Assembly: GCA_947095535.1 (NCBI GenBank)
Contig: OX352773.1
Coordinates: 91,608,670 to 91,672,669 of the forward strand
Length of the DNA stretch: 64,000 nt
Reading direction: 5' to 3'
Source: Poecilobothrus nobilitatus
Lineage: Eukaryota; Arthropoda; Insecta; Diptera; Dolichopodidae
A program made the translations under genes and the position numbers. This document shows, piece by piece, positions 41,880-52,125 of the stretch. Position 1 is the stretch's first letter; every line of letters starts with the position of its first letter. Below the pieces are notes generated by a model. The model searched no databases. It was not told the DNA's origin and was given only the letters and a program-made list of their open reading frames with translations.

Positions 41880-42045
41880 GTTTACGTTACTTTTACAGAG
41901 TAAACTACTCTTTTCTACTCCCAACTACATTAACCTTCGAGGAAGAGCAGATAGCAGTAAATATGATTATGTTAAGTTAGCGTTAAATTTACCAACTACT
42001 TCCAACTATTCTCAACTACTCTTTTCGTGTAAAAGGAACGCAAAC
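41880..42045. mobile_element. 166-bp MITE-like element with terminal inverted repeats
   Basis: The left end reads GTTTACGTTACTTTTACA and the complement of the right end reads GTTTGCGTTCCTTTTACA, a 16/18 match. Both ends are flanked by ATT, a possible 3-bp target duplication. Internally AACTACTCTTTTC occurs twice in direct orientation (near 41894 and 42013), and CCAACTA-type repeats fill the middle. There is no coding capacity of its own; the 96-codon plus frame across it is fortuitous. Size, inverted ends and direct flanks fit a non-autonomous DNA transposon; superfamily not assigned. Confidence 0.5.
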
Positions 42046-42961
42046 ATTGTTTCAAGTAAATTTTAATATTTATTAAAATAATTATGCCAAAAAACTGGTA
42101 ATATTGGTATGCTACTATTTTACTTTAATAATATGATAACAAACAATGTCTACAGTGATAACAAAACATTTTTATTTATATTTATTTACCATCTAAATTA
42201 TTTAATTATTTATAGTTAATAACAATTTTATTAAATTCTATTGTATTTAAAATAAAAGTTCTGTATTTTTATTTGTGTTTTTATTTTGGCTTTAATTCTT
42301 TTGCTAATTATTTTAAAATTGAAAAAAAAAAAAAAGAATGATATTAATAATTAATTCCTGTAATTTTAAATTTAAATTTCATTAAATATAAAAATTTTTT
42401 TTTTTAAATATAGATATTTGTTTTTTTTTTTTTTTTTGTTCTTTACTCTAAAACTTAAAATAAATTTTTTGTTTAATTTTTACGAAATTTAAAAACTAAA
42501 TTTTAAGTACAAAATAATGAAAATTATAATTATTAATATAAATTTAAAATTTTAATATAATATAGATAATAAAAAATAAATTTAATTAAATATTTTTTAT
42601 GAATTTTAAAGTATTTATAATCAAAATAAAAAAAAAATTAAATAAAATAAAATTCTTAAAATGAAAAATAAAAAAAAATGCTAAATTTTTAAATATTCTA
42701 TCCAAAAGTTTTTAAATTGTTTCTTTTTTTTCTTAAATTTACAGTTGTGGTAACACTGATATTATAATATATCACTATAGGTAGTAAAATATTAATAAAC
42801 TTTTGAAGAAAAAAATTTAATGATACCGTTTTAATATTTAATCAAATCATCAAATTGAAATGTTTATTTTTAAAAATAAACAATTAAAATCAGGGAATGT
42901 TAAACTTTTTGCTTGATTTTTTTTTTTTTAAACTCTAAAGAGAAAAAATGAGCTAAGAATT
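42046..42961 (-). other. Immediate downstream flank / probable 3' UTR of zld
   Basis: About 0.9 kb of extremely AT-rich sequence directly after the stop codon. It must hold at least part of the 3' UTR, but TTTATT/TTTAAT (AATAAA/ATTAAA on the minus strand) occur too often to choose a polyadenylation site. No other coding signal is seen. Confidence 0.4.
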
Positions 42962-45900
42962 TTAATTTTCAACTTTAACAAAAAGTGAAGCATTTTCCAT
43001 TAAATTAAATAAATTATTAGTATTACTTAAATCTTTAAAGTCATCATCATTTAATAAAATATTATTACTATTATTCATATTAATATTATTATTACCTATA
43101 TTATGATTATTATTATTATTATTATTAATAAAATTTTTATTATTTTGACTATTTGTGTTACTATTATTATTATTTGTATTTGTATTTAATTTATTCTTTT
43201 TGGCTGGTTTTGGTTTATGTGTATCAGAATGTTTTCTTAAATGATCTTTACGACAAAAACCTTTACTACATGTGTCACAGATATGAGCTTTATAACCAGT
43301 ATGACCGTCACGATGACGTCTTAAATCAGTTTTATGATGAAATTGTTTTGGACATTTATCACATTTAAATGGTTTATCTTGTGCTTTATGTTTTTCTAAA
43401 TGAGAATCATAAGCTAATTGTGATGGAAAACGTTTACCACATTTTTGACAACGAAATGGTTGTACACCAGAATGAAAAGTTTTATTATGTTGTGTTAAAT
43501 AACAAATTTTTGCAAATTCTTTACCACATTCAAGACATTCAATCTTACCATTTGTATTAGATGTAGATGATGTTAATTCATTTTTTCCATTGTTATTGTT
43601 TGAAAAATCACCATTGTTGTCACCGACGGAAGATGTTTTTTCATTTTTACGGCGTTTTGCATTAGATTGTTTTTTATTATTACCATTATTTTGATTAATT
43701 GATTTATTAATAAATTTATTATTGTTATTATTATTTAAATTTACTGTCATAATTGTAGAATTGGTAATAGAATTTGTTGTTGTGGGGGTTGATGGAGGTG
43801 TATTCATTTGTACTGCTACCATTTGTTGATTATGATGTTGTTGCATATTATTAATTGGATCAAAATTTAAACCAGTTACAGTTGACGAAATTGTTGGTGA
43901 ATATGGAAATGATGGCAATGTTTGTTGTGAAGCTGAATTAATAAATATTGGAGGTATATCAGCTTCTTGTGGTGATCGTTCGCCATTACTAGGTGTACTT
44001 TGACGTAGGTACTCAGGTACAGCTGGCGAGTAGGGAAGAATTTGATTTTCTTGTAATGTGGTGGTGGTTATTGCGCCCCCCGATATAGGTGCTACTTCCA
44101 CAGTAGTAGGATGGTTTAGCATTGTAATTTGAGGGGCTGCTGTAATAGTCGTAACTACTTGGATATTGCCATCGGCTGTCGTCTGTAATTGATGTGTTTG
44201 ATGTAATATTTGTTGATGTTGATGTTGTTCATGTATTGAAGAAGATGATGTTGTTGTTGAATCATCCATTAAAGTATTGGAATGCATTGAATTAGAAGAT
44301 TGAAATGGTGAATTTATTTGTAGCAAATTATTTTCGCTATTTTCATTATCTGTAGTGGAAAAGTCTAAATTATTACCAATAATAGTGTGATAATTCTGGT
44401 GCTCCGCTTGCTGTTGCTGAAGTTGGTATGATGGGATGATGGTGCTGGTTGTATGGATGGTGGGAGAAGTTGTGTTGATAGCCAAAGGGCTGATGTATTG
44501 ATGCGGTTGCTGGTGATCCATTATGGTATTGTGATGGATGGTGGTGGAATGTATGGTGGGGGAGGTGACCGAGGGCATGGGGATGCCCTGGTGGTGGAGG
44601 CGGTAATCCTCCCGGATGTGATCCCGGTGGTGGTGGGAGATAATATGAGTTGGCAGATGCGACTGCTGCTGCTGCTGCCGCAGCTGAAGCAACTGCTGTT
44701 GCTCCTGTAGATCCTGATGGTGGTGGTGCTCCTGATGTAGGTGTGGATTGTTGCTGCTGTTGCGATTGGGGCTGTTGGTTGCTACTAGCATTTCCGATTG
44801 GCGGTTGTCCTGGTTGTGATGATAAAGCTCCTCCCGAGGACTGCTGGGCATTTGACTGCTGTGCACTTGATCCTCCTGTTCCAGATTGTTGCTGTTGATT
44901 TGCTGCTCCATGTTCGAGGAAATGATCAGCAGGCCCCTCGGTTGGGAGGCTTGGACGGAGGGACCTGCTTGCCCGTTTGGGTGACCGTTAGAGGCAGAAT
45001 TTTGTTGTTGAGTTGTTGAATGAATACCAGTATTCATTTGAGAATATGACTGAAATTGTGATTGTTGAGAAAACCCACTTGGCGGTGGAGTATACTGCGG
45101 GGTATATTCTGGACTCCTAGGCGGCTCAGGCGGAGGCGGCGGCGGAGGCTGCTGGGAATGTGCATTATTTCTTCTATTTGATTTGTGATTTGGGTCACGA
45201 GTAGGATGATGATGTGCACTAATTGGCATAGTAGCTGGGTCAGGTTGACCGCTGGATTTTACAGCATTTTTATGTAAAGTCGTATTATAATGTCGTTTTA
45301 AATGACCTGAACTTGTAAACCATTTATTACATGCAGTACAATTATAAGTTTTTGGTCGACGCGCTTCATTTGATTTCCAAGTTGTTGCTTTAACAACACC
45401 TTGATTGTTTGATAAAGATGATGTTGGTGGTTCAAATCCTCTAAATTGCGGTCCATTATCTTGTGGTGTTGTTGTTGAAGGGAACTCCGACGGACTTGAT
45501 GAAACTGGATTGTTAACATTTGGTATCTCGTTTCCAAATCCTTTAATTTCGGGACGGGTTTGCGGTGCTATAGTTTGATGATAATCTGGTTTCATCATTT
45601 GTCCTGGAAACCCACTACTAGGAGGAAAATCAGTCGGTTTCATCGGAACGCCGTATTCAGATTTAATAACAGGATAACCTTGTTTCATCGGATTGGGATA
45701 ATATGGTTTATTCATATCCGGTGGTTGAGGCATATAGTTATTAGGACCATGCATTTCAGAACCCCACATTAATGGACGATGCATGGGATGCATTGAATTC
45801 ATTGATGGTAAAGATTGCTCCTGACTGAGAGGATCATGTTGAGGAGGGTAAACCATTTTTTGTGAATCCAAGTCTAATATATCCGAACCGTTTTCATCCT

Positions 45901-47560
45901 TGGCATAAGTTGGTTGCTGATAAGGATATTGTGACTGTGGAGCTTGCTGCTGTTGATTGTTTAAACCATTTTCATCATTTATCGATGGTGTTCCAGATGT
46001 ACGTATAGAATCATTTAATGATGATGGTGGTACACTACCATGCACAGCACTATAATGTTCACTAAGCAAAACATCAGTTGAACATACAAAACCGCATTTA
46101 TCACATTGTTTTGGTGTTGATGATGGATCTGGTTGACCGCTAGAAGAATTTAGACTACTGCCATTTAAACCACTCGAATCTTGAGAGCTTTGTGTCTGCT
46201 GCCCAATTAAAGAATTTTGTGTTGGACTTGATGAGCTAACTACTCTTGGACTAAGTGAGCTATTTGATATAGAACTACTGGGATTAGTGCTATTATTTCC
46301 GTTGTTTGTTGTCGCTCCAGGTTGCGAGTTTTGTGATATTTGACTTGCTCCATTTGGTAAATATGGATGATATCGTGTAGGAGGCACTAAAGATTTATAA
46401 TCTTGTAAGCCACCACCACTAACAGAAGCAGCAGCAGCAGACGCTGCGGCAGCTGCAGCAACGGCAGCAGATTGTTGGCTAGCCGATGTTGGTGGATATA
46501 ATGGTCCACCGGTTGTATAATCCATATTTGTTGGTGGTGGAGGTGGGTGATAAAATTGATCATAACCGTGCATATATGCTGGATACGGATGCATTTCTTG
46601 ATTTGATGGTATTAAACTTTGTGGGTGTGAATTTGCTGAATGATGATGTGGATGTGTATGATGTAGATGATGACCAGCACCGTATTGATGTGTTGGTAAT
46701 GTTGAATATAATGATGTTGGTTGTCCTATTAAGTTTGAATTTGTATTGCCGACGGTATTATTTGTACCTGATGATGGTTGTGGTGTTGGTGGTTGATTAT
46801 CACTTGAATCAGCAGCAGCACTTATTGTGCTATTGTTATTCAATGTAGCACCTGATGCAGTAGTTGTAACCACTGGACCACTTGAAGATGATGAAGATAT
46901 TATTGTTGAATTTAATGGTGATTCAGCTTTTAATTGTAATTGTTGTAAATGATGATTACTATATAAATGTTTTGTTGTTTGATTATTATTGTCTAATGAA
47001 TCAGTAACATTAGATGGTGATTTCAAATTTGGTATAGGTGGTGATGTTGAAATAGTTGTTGAATTACTATTACCATTTGTTGTTGGTGTTAAATTACCAC
47101 TGGCTGTTGTTATAATTGCTTGGTTTGATGTATTTTGTTCAATTATCGATTGTTGGGTATTTTCAATTGTAATACCATTTGTTAAATTATTATTATTATT
47201 TTGTTGTTGAACATCAGTTATAATTGGTGTTGCTGTACCAGATATTATTGATGATGATGTTGAAGATGTTTGATCTTGATTATTAACCGTGGATGATGAC
47301 GTTGGTGGTGTTACATTCCAACGGTGATTATTCATATCTTCATGCTGATACTGCATATGGGCTTTTAATAATTCAAAATTATTAATAAATATGCCACAAA
47401 TTGGACAATTTGTTTGTTGATTTTCTTCTACTAATATTCCAATTTGTGATAATGATGAATTTTTAAAATTATTATTTATATTTGTTGAAGTTTTTATTGC
47501 AAATTCTTCAAATATTTTATTAAAATCTTGTTTAGGTTTTGTATAAGAACTCGAATTCAT
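42962..47560 (-). CDS. zld: Zelda-type C2H2 zinc-finger pioneer transcription factor, single coding exon, complete
   Basis: A 1532-residue nuclear DNA-binding protein in one uninterrupted frame, matching the intronless coding region and roughly 1600-residue length known for Drosophila Zelda. Seven C2H2 fingers are visible: C52/C55/H68/H73; C486/C489/H502/H507; a JAZ-type finger C741/C744/H757/H763 (CTACNKWFTSSGHLKRH); and a C-terminal block C1342-H1363, C1371-H1391, C1400-H1420, C1428-H1448. Between them lies low-complexity sequence: an Ala run at about 363-381, a Pro-rich stretch at about 803-825, Gln/His-rich sequence at about 900-1100, and an Asn-rich tail. In the family, the last four fingers bind CAGGTAG-like sites, the JAZ finger dampens activation, and the disordered region before the block activates transcription. 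Zelda opens chromatin at zygotic genome activation. The start is the first Met after an in-frame TAA at 47636-47638; its -3 base is T, so the context is weak. Identity rests on the JAZ finger and its SSGQPDP tail, plus the four-finger block, recognised from memory. Confidence in the family is high. Confidence 0.93.
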   Translation of the reverse strand: MNSSSYTKPKQDFNKIFEEFAIKTSTNINNNFKNSSLSQIGILVEENQQTNCPICGIFINNFELLKAHMQYQHEDMNNHRWNVTPPTSSSTVNNQDQTSSTSSSIISGTATPIITDVQQQNNNNNLTNGITIENTQQSIIEQNTSNQAIITTASGNLTPTTNGNSNSTTISTSPPIPNLKSPSNVTDSLDNNNQTTKHLYSNHHLQQLQLKAESPLNSTIISSSSSSGPVVTTTASGATLNNNSTISAAADSSDNQPPTPQPSSGTNNTVGNTNSNLIGQPTSLYSTLPTHQYGAGHHLHHTHPHHHSANSHPQSLIPSNQEMHPYPAYMHGYDQFYHPPPPPTNMDYTTGGPLYPPTSASQQSAAVAAAAAASAAAASVSGGGLQDYKSLVPPTRYHPYLPNGASQISQNSQPGATTNNGNNSTNPSSSISNSSLSPRVVSSSSPTQNSLIGQQTQSSQDSSGLNGSSLNSSSGQPDPSSTPKQCDKCGFVCSTDVLLSEHYSAVHGSVPPSSLNDSIRTSGTPSINDENGLNNQQQQAPQSQYPYQQPTYAKDENGSDILDLDSQKMVYPPQHDPLSQEQSLPSMNSMHPMHRPLMWGSEMHGPNNYMPQPPDMNKPYYPNPMKQGYPVIKSEYGVPMKPTDFPPSSGFPGQMMKPDYHQTIAPQTRPEIKGFGNEIPNVNNPVSSSPSEFPSTTTPQDNGPQFRGFEPPTSSLSNNQGVVKATTWKSNEARRPKTYNCTACNKWFTSSGHLKRHYNTTLHKNAVKSSGQPDPATMPISAHHHPTRDPNHKSNRRNNAHSQQPPPPPPPEPPRSPEYTPQYTPPPSGFSQQSQFQSYSQMNTGIHSTTQQQNSASNGHPNGQAGPSVQASQPRGLLIISSNMEQQINSNNLEQEDQVHSSQMPSSPREELYHHNQDNRQSEMLVATNSPNRNSSNNPHLHQEHHHHQDLQEQQQLLQLRQQQQQSHLPTHIISHHHRDHIREDYRLHHQGIPMPSVTSPTIHSTTIHHNTIMDHQQPHQYISPLAINTTSPTIHTTSTIIPSYQLQQQQAEHQNYHTIIGNNLDFSTTDNENSENNLLQINSPFQSSNSMHSNTLMDDSTTTSSSSIHEQHQHQQILHQTHQLQTTADGNIQVVTTITAAPQITMLNHPTTVEVAPISGGAITTTTLQENQILPYSPAVPEYLRQSTPSNGERSPQEADIPPIFINSASQQTLPSFPYSPTISSTVTGLNFDPINNMQQHHNQQMVAVQMNTPPSTPTTTNSITNSTIMTVNLNNNNNNKFINKSINQNNGNNKKQSNAKRRKNEKTSSVGDNNGDFSNNNNGKNELTSSTSNTNGKIECLECGKEFAKICYLTQHNKTFHSGVQPFRCQKCGKRFPSQLAYDSHLEKHKAQDKPFKCDKCPKQFHHKTDLRRHRDGHTGYKAHICDTCSKGFCRKDHLRKHSDTHKPKPAKKNKLNTNTNNNNSNTNSQNNKNFINNNNNNNHNIGNNNINMNNSNNILLNDDDFKDLSNTNNLFNLMENASLFVKVEN
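43217..43537 (-). other. zld: C-terminal four-finger DNA-binding block of Zelda
   Basis: Residues 1342-1448. Cys/His sets are C1342/C1345/H1358/H1363, C1371/C1374/H1387/H1391, C1400/C1403/H1416/H1420 and C1428/C1431/H1444/H1448. The linkers are seven to nine residues and do not all match the classical TGEKP form. A basic tail (KPKPAKKNK) follows directly and could serve as a nuclear localisation signal. In Drosophila Zelda the equivalent block is necessary for binding CAGGTAG heptamers. All zinc ligands are intact here. Confidence 0.9.
44440..45170 (-). other. zld: GC-rich, G/C-ending-codon island inside the zld coding sequence
   Basis: Covers residues of about 798-1041 (Pro-rich and Gln/His-rich region). 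Unlike the rest of the gene, where third positions are mostly A or T, codons here are often CAC, CAG, CCC, ATC and GTC; the run around 44561-44640 is the clearest case. The reading frame stays open and the protein keeps the same low-complexity style, so this is part of the gene and not an insertion with its own product. The antisense frames opened here on the plus strand are shadows of this composition. Confidence 0.7.
45272..45340 (-). other. zld: JAZ-type zinc finger of Zelda
   Basis: Residues 741-763, with C-x2-C-x12-H-x5-H spacing and the core CTACNKWFTSSGHLKRH. JAZ fingers are usually associated with double-stranded RNA or protein contacts. In Drosophila Zelda this finger lowers activation strength rather than contributing to DNA binding. 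The motif SSGQPDP follows at residues 769-775. Confidence 0.85.
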
Positions 47561-50500
47561 TAAGAAAAAATTGTTTATATCTTTTTTATTTTGTTTAAAT
47601 TTAAAAGAAAATAATAAAAGTCCAAATATTTGATATTAAATTCATTTTCAGAAAAAAATTTTCACACAAATTTACACATTTTAATGTCCGAAATTTCACT
47701 TTAAATTTTATTTTGTATTTTAATGTATTTTAGAAAAAAGAAAATTTTGTTAAATTTTTATTACTTTTTAATCCGATTCCATTAAAATGGAAAAAAAAAA
47801 AAAAATTTTATTTTTCAATTAAGTATTTTCAAATTGATTTCTTTTAAAATTTGTCATTTTCATTACGTTTAAGTTACAAACCAAATCAAAAACAAAGAAA
47901 AAATAATAAAAATTGACTGTTGATTAATTCTTAAATAGCAGATTTTTTTAATGCGTTAATTTGAATTTTTATTTTCTCATTTTAATTTTTATTAAAATCA
48001 ATTTAATTAGTTTTTTTTTTTATATTTTATTTTAATTTAAAGCACATTAAACATTTTTTTGTTGTCTCTTATGTTGGTTTTTTTTTTTTGCTTTTTTATG
48101 TGTAATCTTCAAATAAATTTCAATTACATGTTTTGTGACTATATCTTTGTTTTAATTATTCTTATATTTTGTTACTCTCCCTTTGTAGATTTCTTTAAAA
48201 GTAATTTATTTGTAAAACTGCTTCTTCCTTTTCTTTCTTTTTTTTATTCTGTTTTTTAATGAAATATTAAAATTACACTGTTGTATTTTTTAATGTGTGT
48301 AAGTATTTTAATTTTAATCACTTTTTTTTCTAAAAATAAAAACAAAATAAATAAAACTGAAACAGCCACTAACTTCCTCTGGAACAGCAGCAATAAGAGG
48401 TGGGACGTTGAGAGAAATTGAATTTAATCTTTTAATTTCTCAAATTCTCAATAAAACAAATTTAATTGTTTTCTTGTGCATTTAAAACGTTGACGATGTT
48501 TTTAAAATACTGTCAAAATCCCATTAATTTGTAATTAAAAAAATTGATGTTGTTGTTGTTCGAGTTTCAAACTTTACTACTTTCGAAAATTTTAAATTAC
48601 ACTTTACAATTTTTAAAGTGGCTTTTAATCGATATATAATAATTAATTAACGAAAATAAAAATTTATTAAATTAAAAGATTTTGGGAAATAGTAATTTTA
48701 ATTTTAATGAATTCGAAGTGAAAATTTTGTTTTTTTTTTCTTTTTAATTTTATTAAAATAAGCAGGAATCTAAATGTTTTCAACACTTTTCTTATTATTA
48801 TAATCGATATGTTATTCTAATTTATTTTTAATTTTTTAATAAATTTTAAAAATATATTTTTAAAAATCATTATATTTTTTTCCCCACATATAATAATTTT
48901 TTTTTTGATATAATTCGATACTCTTTGATGTGTTTAGGAATTGATTTTAATTAATTATTCTATTTTTTTTTATTATTATTTAATTATTTACTGATCGTTT
49001 AAATTGTGTAGTATAAAATAAAATATTACAAAAAAAAAAATTTAATTTTCACAGCTATATATAATTTATATGTGTATGTTCACTCGATTATTTTTACTTT
49101 TGAGTTTTGATTGACCACAATTTATTTTAACTAATAATATAAATAATTAATAATTATTTTATTTACTTGTACTTTTTAAATTTATATATTTTAAATATAA
49201 TTTTAAATCTTTATTTAAAATAATAATTTTTTTTATTTTCTCTATTTTTATTTGTGTGTTTGGATGTGTATTTATTTATTTATTTCTTCTTTTTATATAA
49301 ATTTGTACTATTTTTTTTTTACTTTTATTTTTTTAATTTTTATTTCTTTTTTTTTTTTTTCTATTTTATTTTAATTTTTTTTAATTATTATAATTTATTT
49401 TGTACTATTTTATATTATTAATTTATTACTAGGGTTTCCTTTATTAATATTTATTAATTTTAAATGCGGCCCGGTTACGATTCTTTTATCGAACGCGGTC
49501 GGAAATTAAATTATAGTGACTTTACAAAATTTGATTTTCGAACTTAAAAAATAAAAAAAAGAGCAGCAAAATAAAAAGTTATGAAATTTTTAAATTAAAA
49601 AAGTTAACAATTATTAATTTATTTTTACAATTTTTTTTTTTAATTTTGCACTTTTTTTTTTTTTAATTATTTTTAAAATTAATTAAATAATACATTTACA
49701 ACTTATTTATTATTGAAAAAAAACTTAAAAGTTGTTAGAAATTAAAAATTATTTCAAAATTTTAATTATTTGTTACAAATTTTGTTTTAAAATTTTTTAT
49801 AAGTCCAAAAAAGTCTTTTTTTTTTTATTTTTTATGTTTCCAAAAAATTGTTTTTTTTTTTTTTATTTTTTTGATATGCCGAAATTTTTAGCCAAAAATT
49901 GTTTTTTTTTTTTTTATTTTAAATTAAAGAAAATTAAAACATAATTCCAAAAAATAAAAAAATTAGCACCGACAAAACGGTATTAAAAATTTAAATTTTT
50001 ATTTAAAAAAAAACGAAATCAAAAACGTTTCGTCCGTTCCGTCCGACAATACGATTACAAATGATTTTGTCTATAAAAAATTGAGAATCTACAAATTAAA
50101 ATCTCATGTATGGAAAATAAATTAAAGACAAAAAAATAAAAATGAAAAAGAAAGAAATAAATAATAAGAAGAAATAAAAGAGAAGAAAAACCAAATATGT
50201 ATATACATAATTTTATTTAAATAACAAATTTACTGGACGTTTCTAATTTCTATCCTCTTCTTTTACTTAATGCCTAATGAAAACCGACCGTATAAAATGT
50301 TTTGGGATTGTATATGTATGTGTAGATTTCTTTAAAAAAAAAAAACGTGTATTTTTTTAAAACTTAACTTTTTATTTTTCGTTTTTAATATTTTATATAC
50401 CTACCAATGTACCAAACCAATATAATATAATATATTATGTATTATATTGTTCTATATATAAAATACACTTATATATTAAATATACATATACATAATACTA

Positions 50501-52000
50501 TTAATAAACAATATTGGTTTGGTCGATTTTATTTTATTTTTTGTTTTTATTTTTAGTGATAGCAAATTTTTAATACAATACACAAAACAAAACTGTAGAC
50601 TGTAGTCAATAGTGTACAGTTATTTTCCTTCTTGCTCTTTCTGCTGCTGTTAAGTGCTGATTTGTTTTTACTGCTGCTGGATAATTTTGAGAAGTTAATT
50701 ATTGTTGTATTTGTGTTCATTTTTTTTTATAACTATATATTATCTTCTTTTTCATCTTGTTTTTTCTTTCATTCTATTTAAAAATGTTTTCAGTATATTT
50801 TCGCTATATTGTGGTAGTTAGTTATAGTTACTTGAAAAATTTAAAGAAAAAACAAAAATAAAAATAAAAAACAAATAAACAAAAGAGATTTAAAGAGAGA
50901 GGAGTATTTATTGTCAATTGTATTGTTTTTCTTTAGTTTTTTAACTTTAGAGATGCTCTTCTACTTTTAATGTGGTTCACTGTTCAAGTTTTAGAAGAAG
51001 CTCAAAATAAACATACAAACATAGATTTTATTTTTTTCATAAATTTTTTTTATATATGTACATGCATACATATGTTTGTGTTAATTATAAATTAAAATTT
51101 ATATATTTTTATATGATAAGTAAATTTATGTATAATTTATTGTTATTATTTTAAACATTAAAATATTATGTATAAAGTATTTTTTTGTTTGTTCAAGTAT
51201 TAAGTGATGTGTGTATTTTAATTAGAAAACAACATTACTTTAGTGAATGGAAAATTGAACCACTGTTGCTGTATTTAAAGATTCACATAATCACATACTA
51301 TTACTAACTAGTTCAAAATGAACTGTCACTTGGGGATCGTCGTATTATCATACACTAGGTATATAGCAAATAATTTAACATACAAAAATAGCTATAAAAT
51401 AATGAAAGAAATTTGTTTTTATTAAAAAAAAATTTTATAAATAAAATCAAATTTTAATAAATATAAAGAGAATTAGGTAAAAATTTACAAATAATCGGGT
51501 AATTTTCTTTTTGTGAGGGAGTAAAATGATTTATTTAGGGTAGTTGTAAATAAGCATTTTAAAATTATTCTAAAAAGTAGTTGCACTTACAATTTGAATT
51601 CAACAAAATTTGTGAAAACTTATTGTAAAAATGTTTTGAATACATACATACATAAATATGTATGTTCTTTTTGTAGTCATTGGTATTACAAATATAATTC
51701 TGTATTATTTTTAAACAGCACCATAAAAAGTATAAAACAAATTTAGCTGTTGTGAAAATTTATTTTATAGAAGAAATGTACCTAAAAATTACATCCATAT
51801 GTTTTTATCCTTTGTAATCTTTAAATAAAGTTAAAACCTTAATAAGTTTTTAAAAACAAACGTCAAAAAAATTAATATACTTATAGTTTACATGCAATAT
51901 TATTTTTTAAAAATAAATTCAAATTATTTTTAAAATATTCAAAAATAATTTTTTTAATTTTAAATTTTACTTAATTTTACTTTAATTTATTATTAAGAGA
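47561..52000 (-). promoter_or_regulatory. Upstream flank of zld: expected location of 5' UTR and promoter
   Basis: Continuously AT-rich DNA with no recognisable coding region. Short, less AT-rich islets at about 48361-48420, 49464-49505, 50020-50050 and 50620-50690 stand out from the background and are the best places to look for untranslated exons or the core promoter. A GTAAGT donor-like hexamer (minus strand, 51595-51600) could end a 5' non-coding exon. A transcription start cannot be placed from sequence alone. Confidence 0.3.
51310..51324. repeat. Palindrome AGTTCA-aaa-TGAACT
   Basis: Inverted AGTTCA half-sites spaced by 3 bp. They resemble nuclear-receptor half-sites (RGKTCA), but the 3-bp spacing is not that of the canonical ecdysone element (1 bp). 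Confidence 0.6.
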
Positions 52001-52125
52001 ATTTAAAAAAAAAAAAACAAAAAAAATACTATTAAGTAGGTACCTATGTAGAAATATTTAAAAATACGCTGAAAAACAGAAAAACATTAAAAAAAAACCC
52101 ATACTTAAAAAACACAAACAAACTC

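Noticed and set aside
41776..42066. 96-codon plus frame
   Set aside because: It runs through the MITE-like element and follows its repeats, so it is fortuitous.
43153..47210. Plus-strand frames and a second minus-strand frame set inside the zld region (up to 120 codons)
   Set aside because: They are antisense or shifted shadows of the zld frame, created by its low-complexity repeats; none has an independent domain.
51595..51600. GTAAGT (minus) as the donor of a zld 5' UTR intron
   Set aside because: Similar hexamers occur elsewhere (for example near 58153), and no strong polypyrimidine acceptor before the start codon could be paired with it; kept only as a hint in the flank entry.
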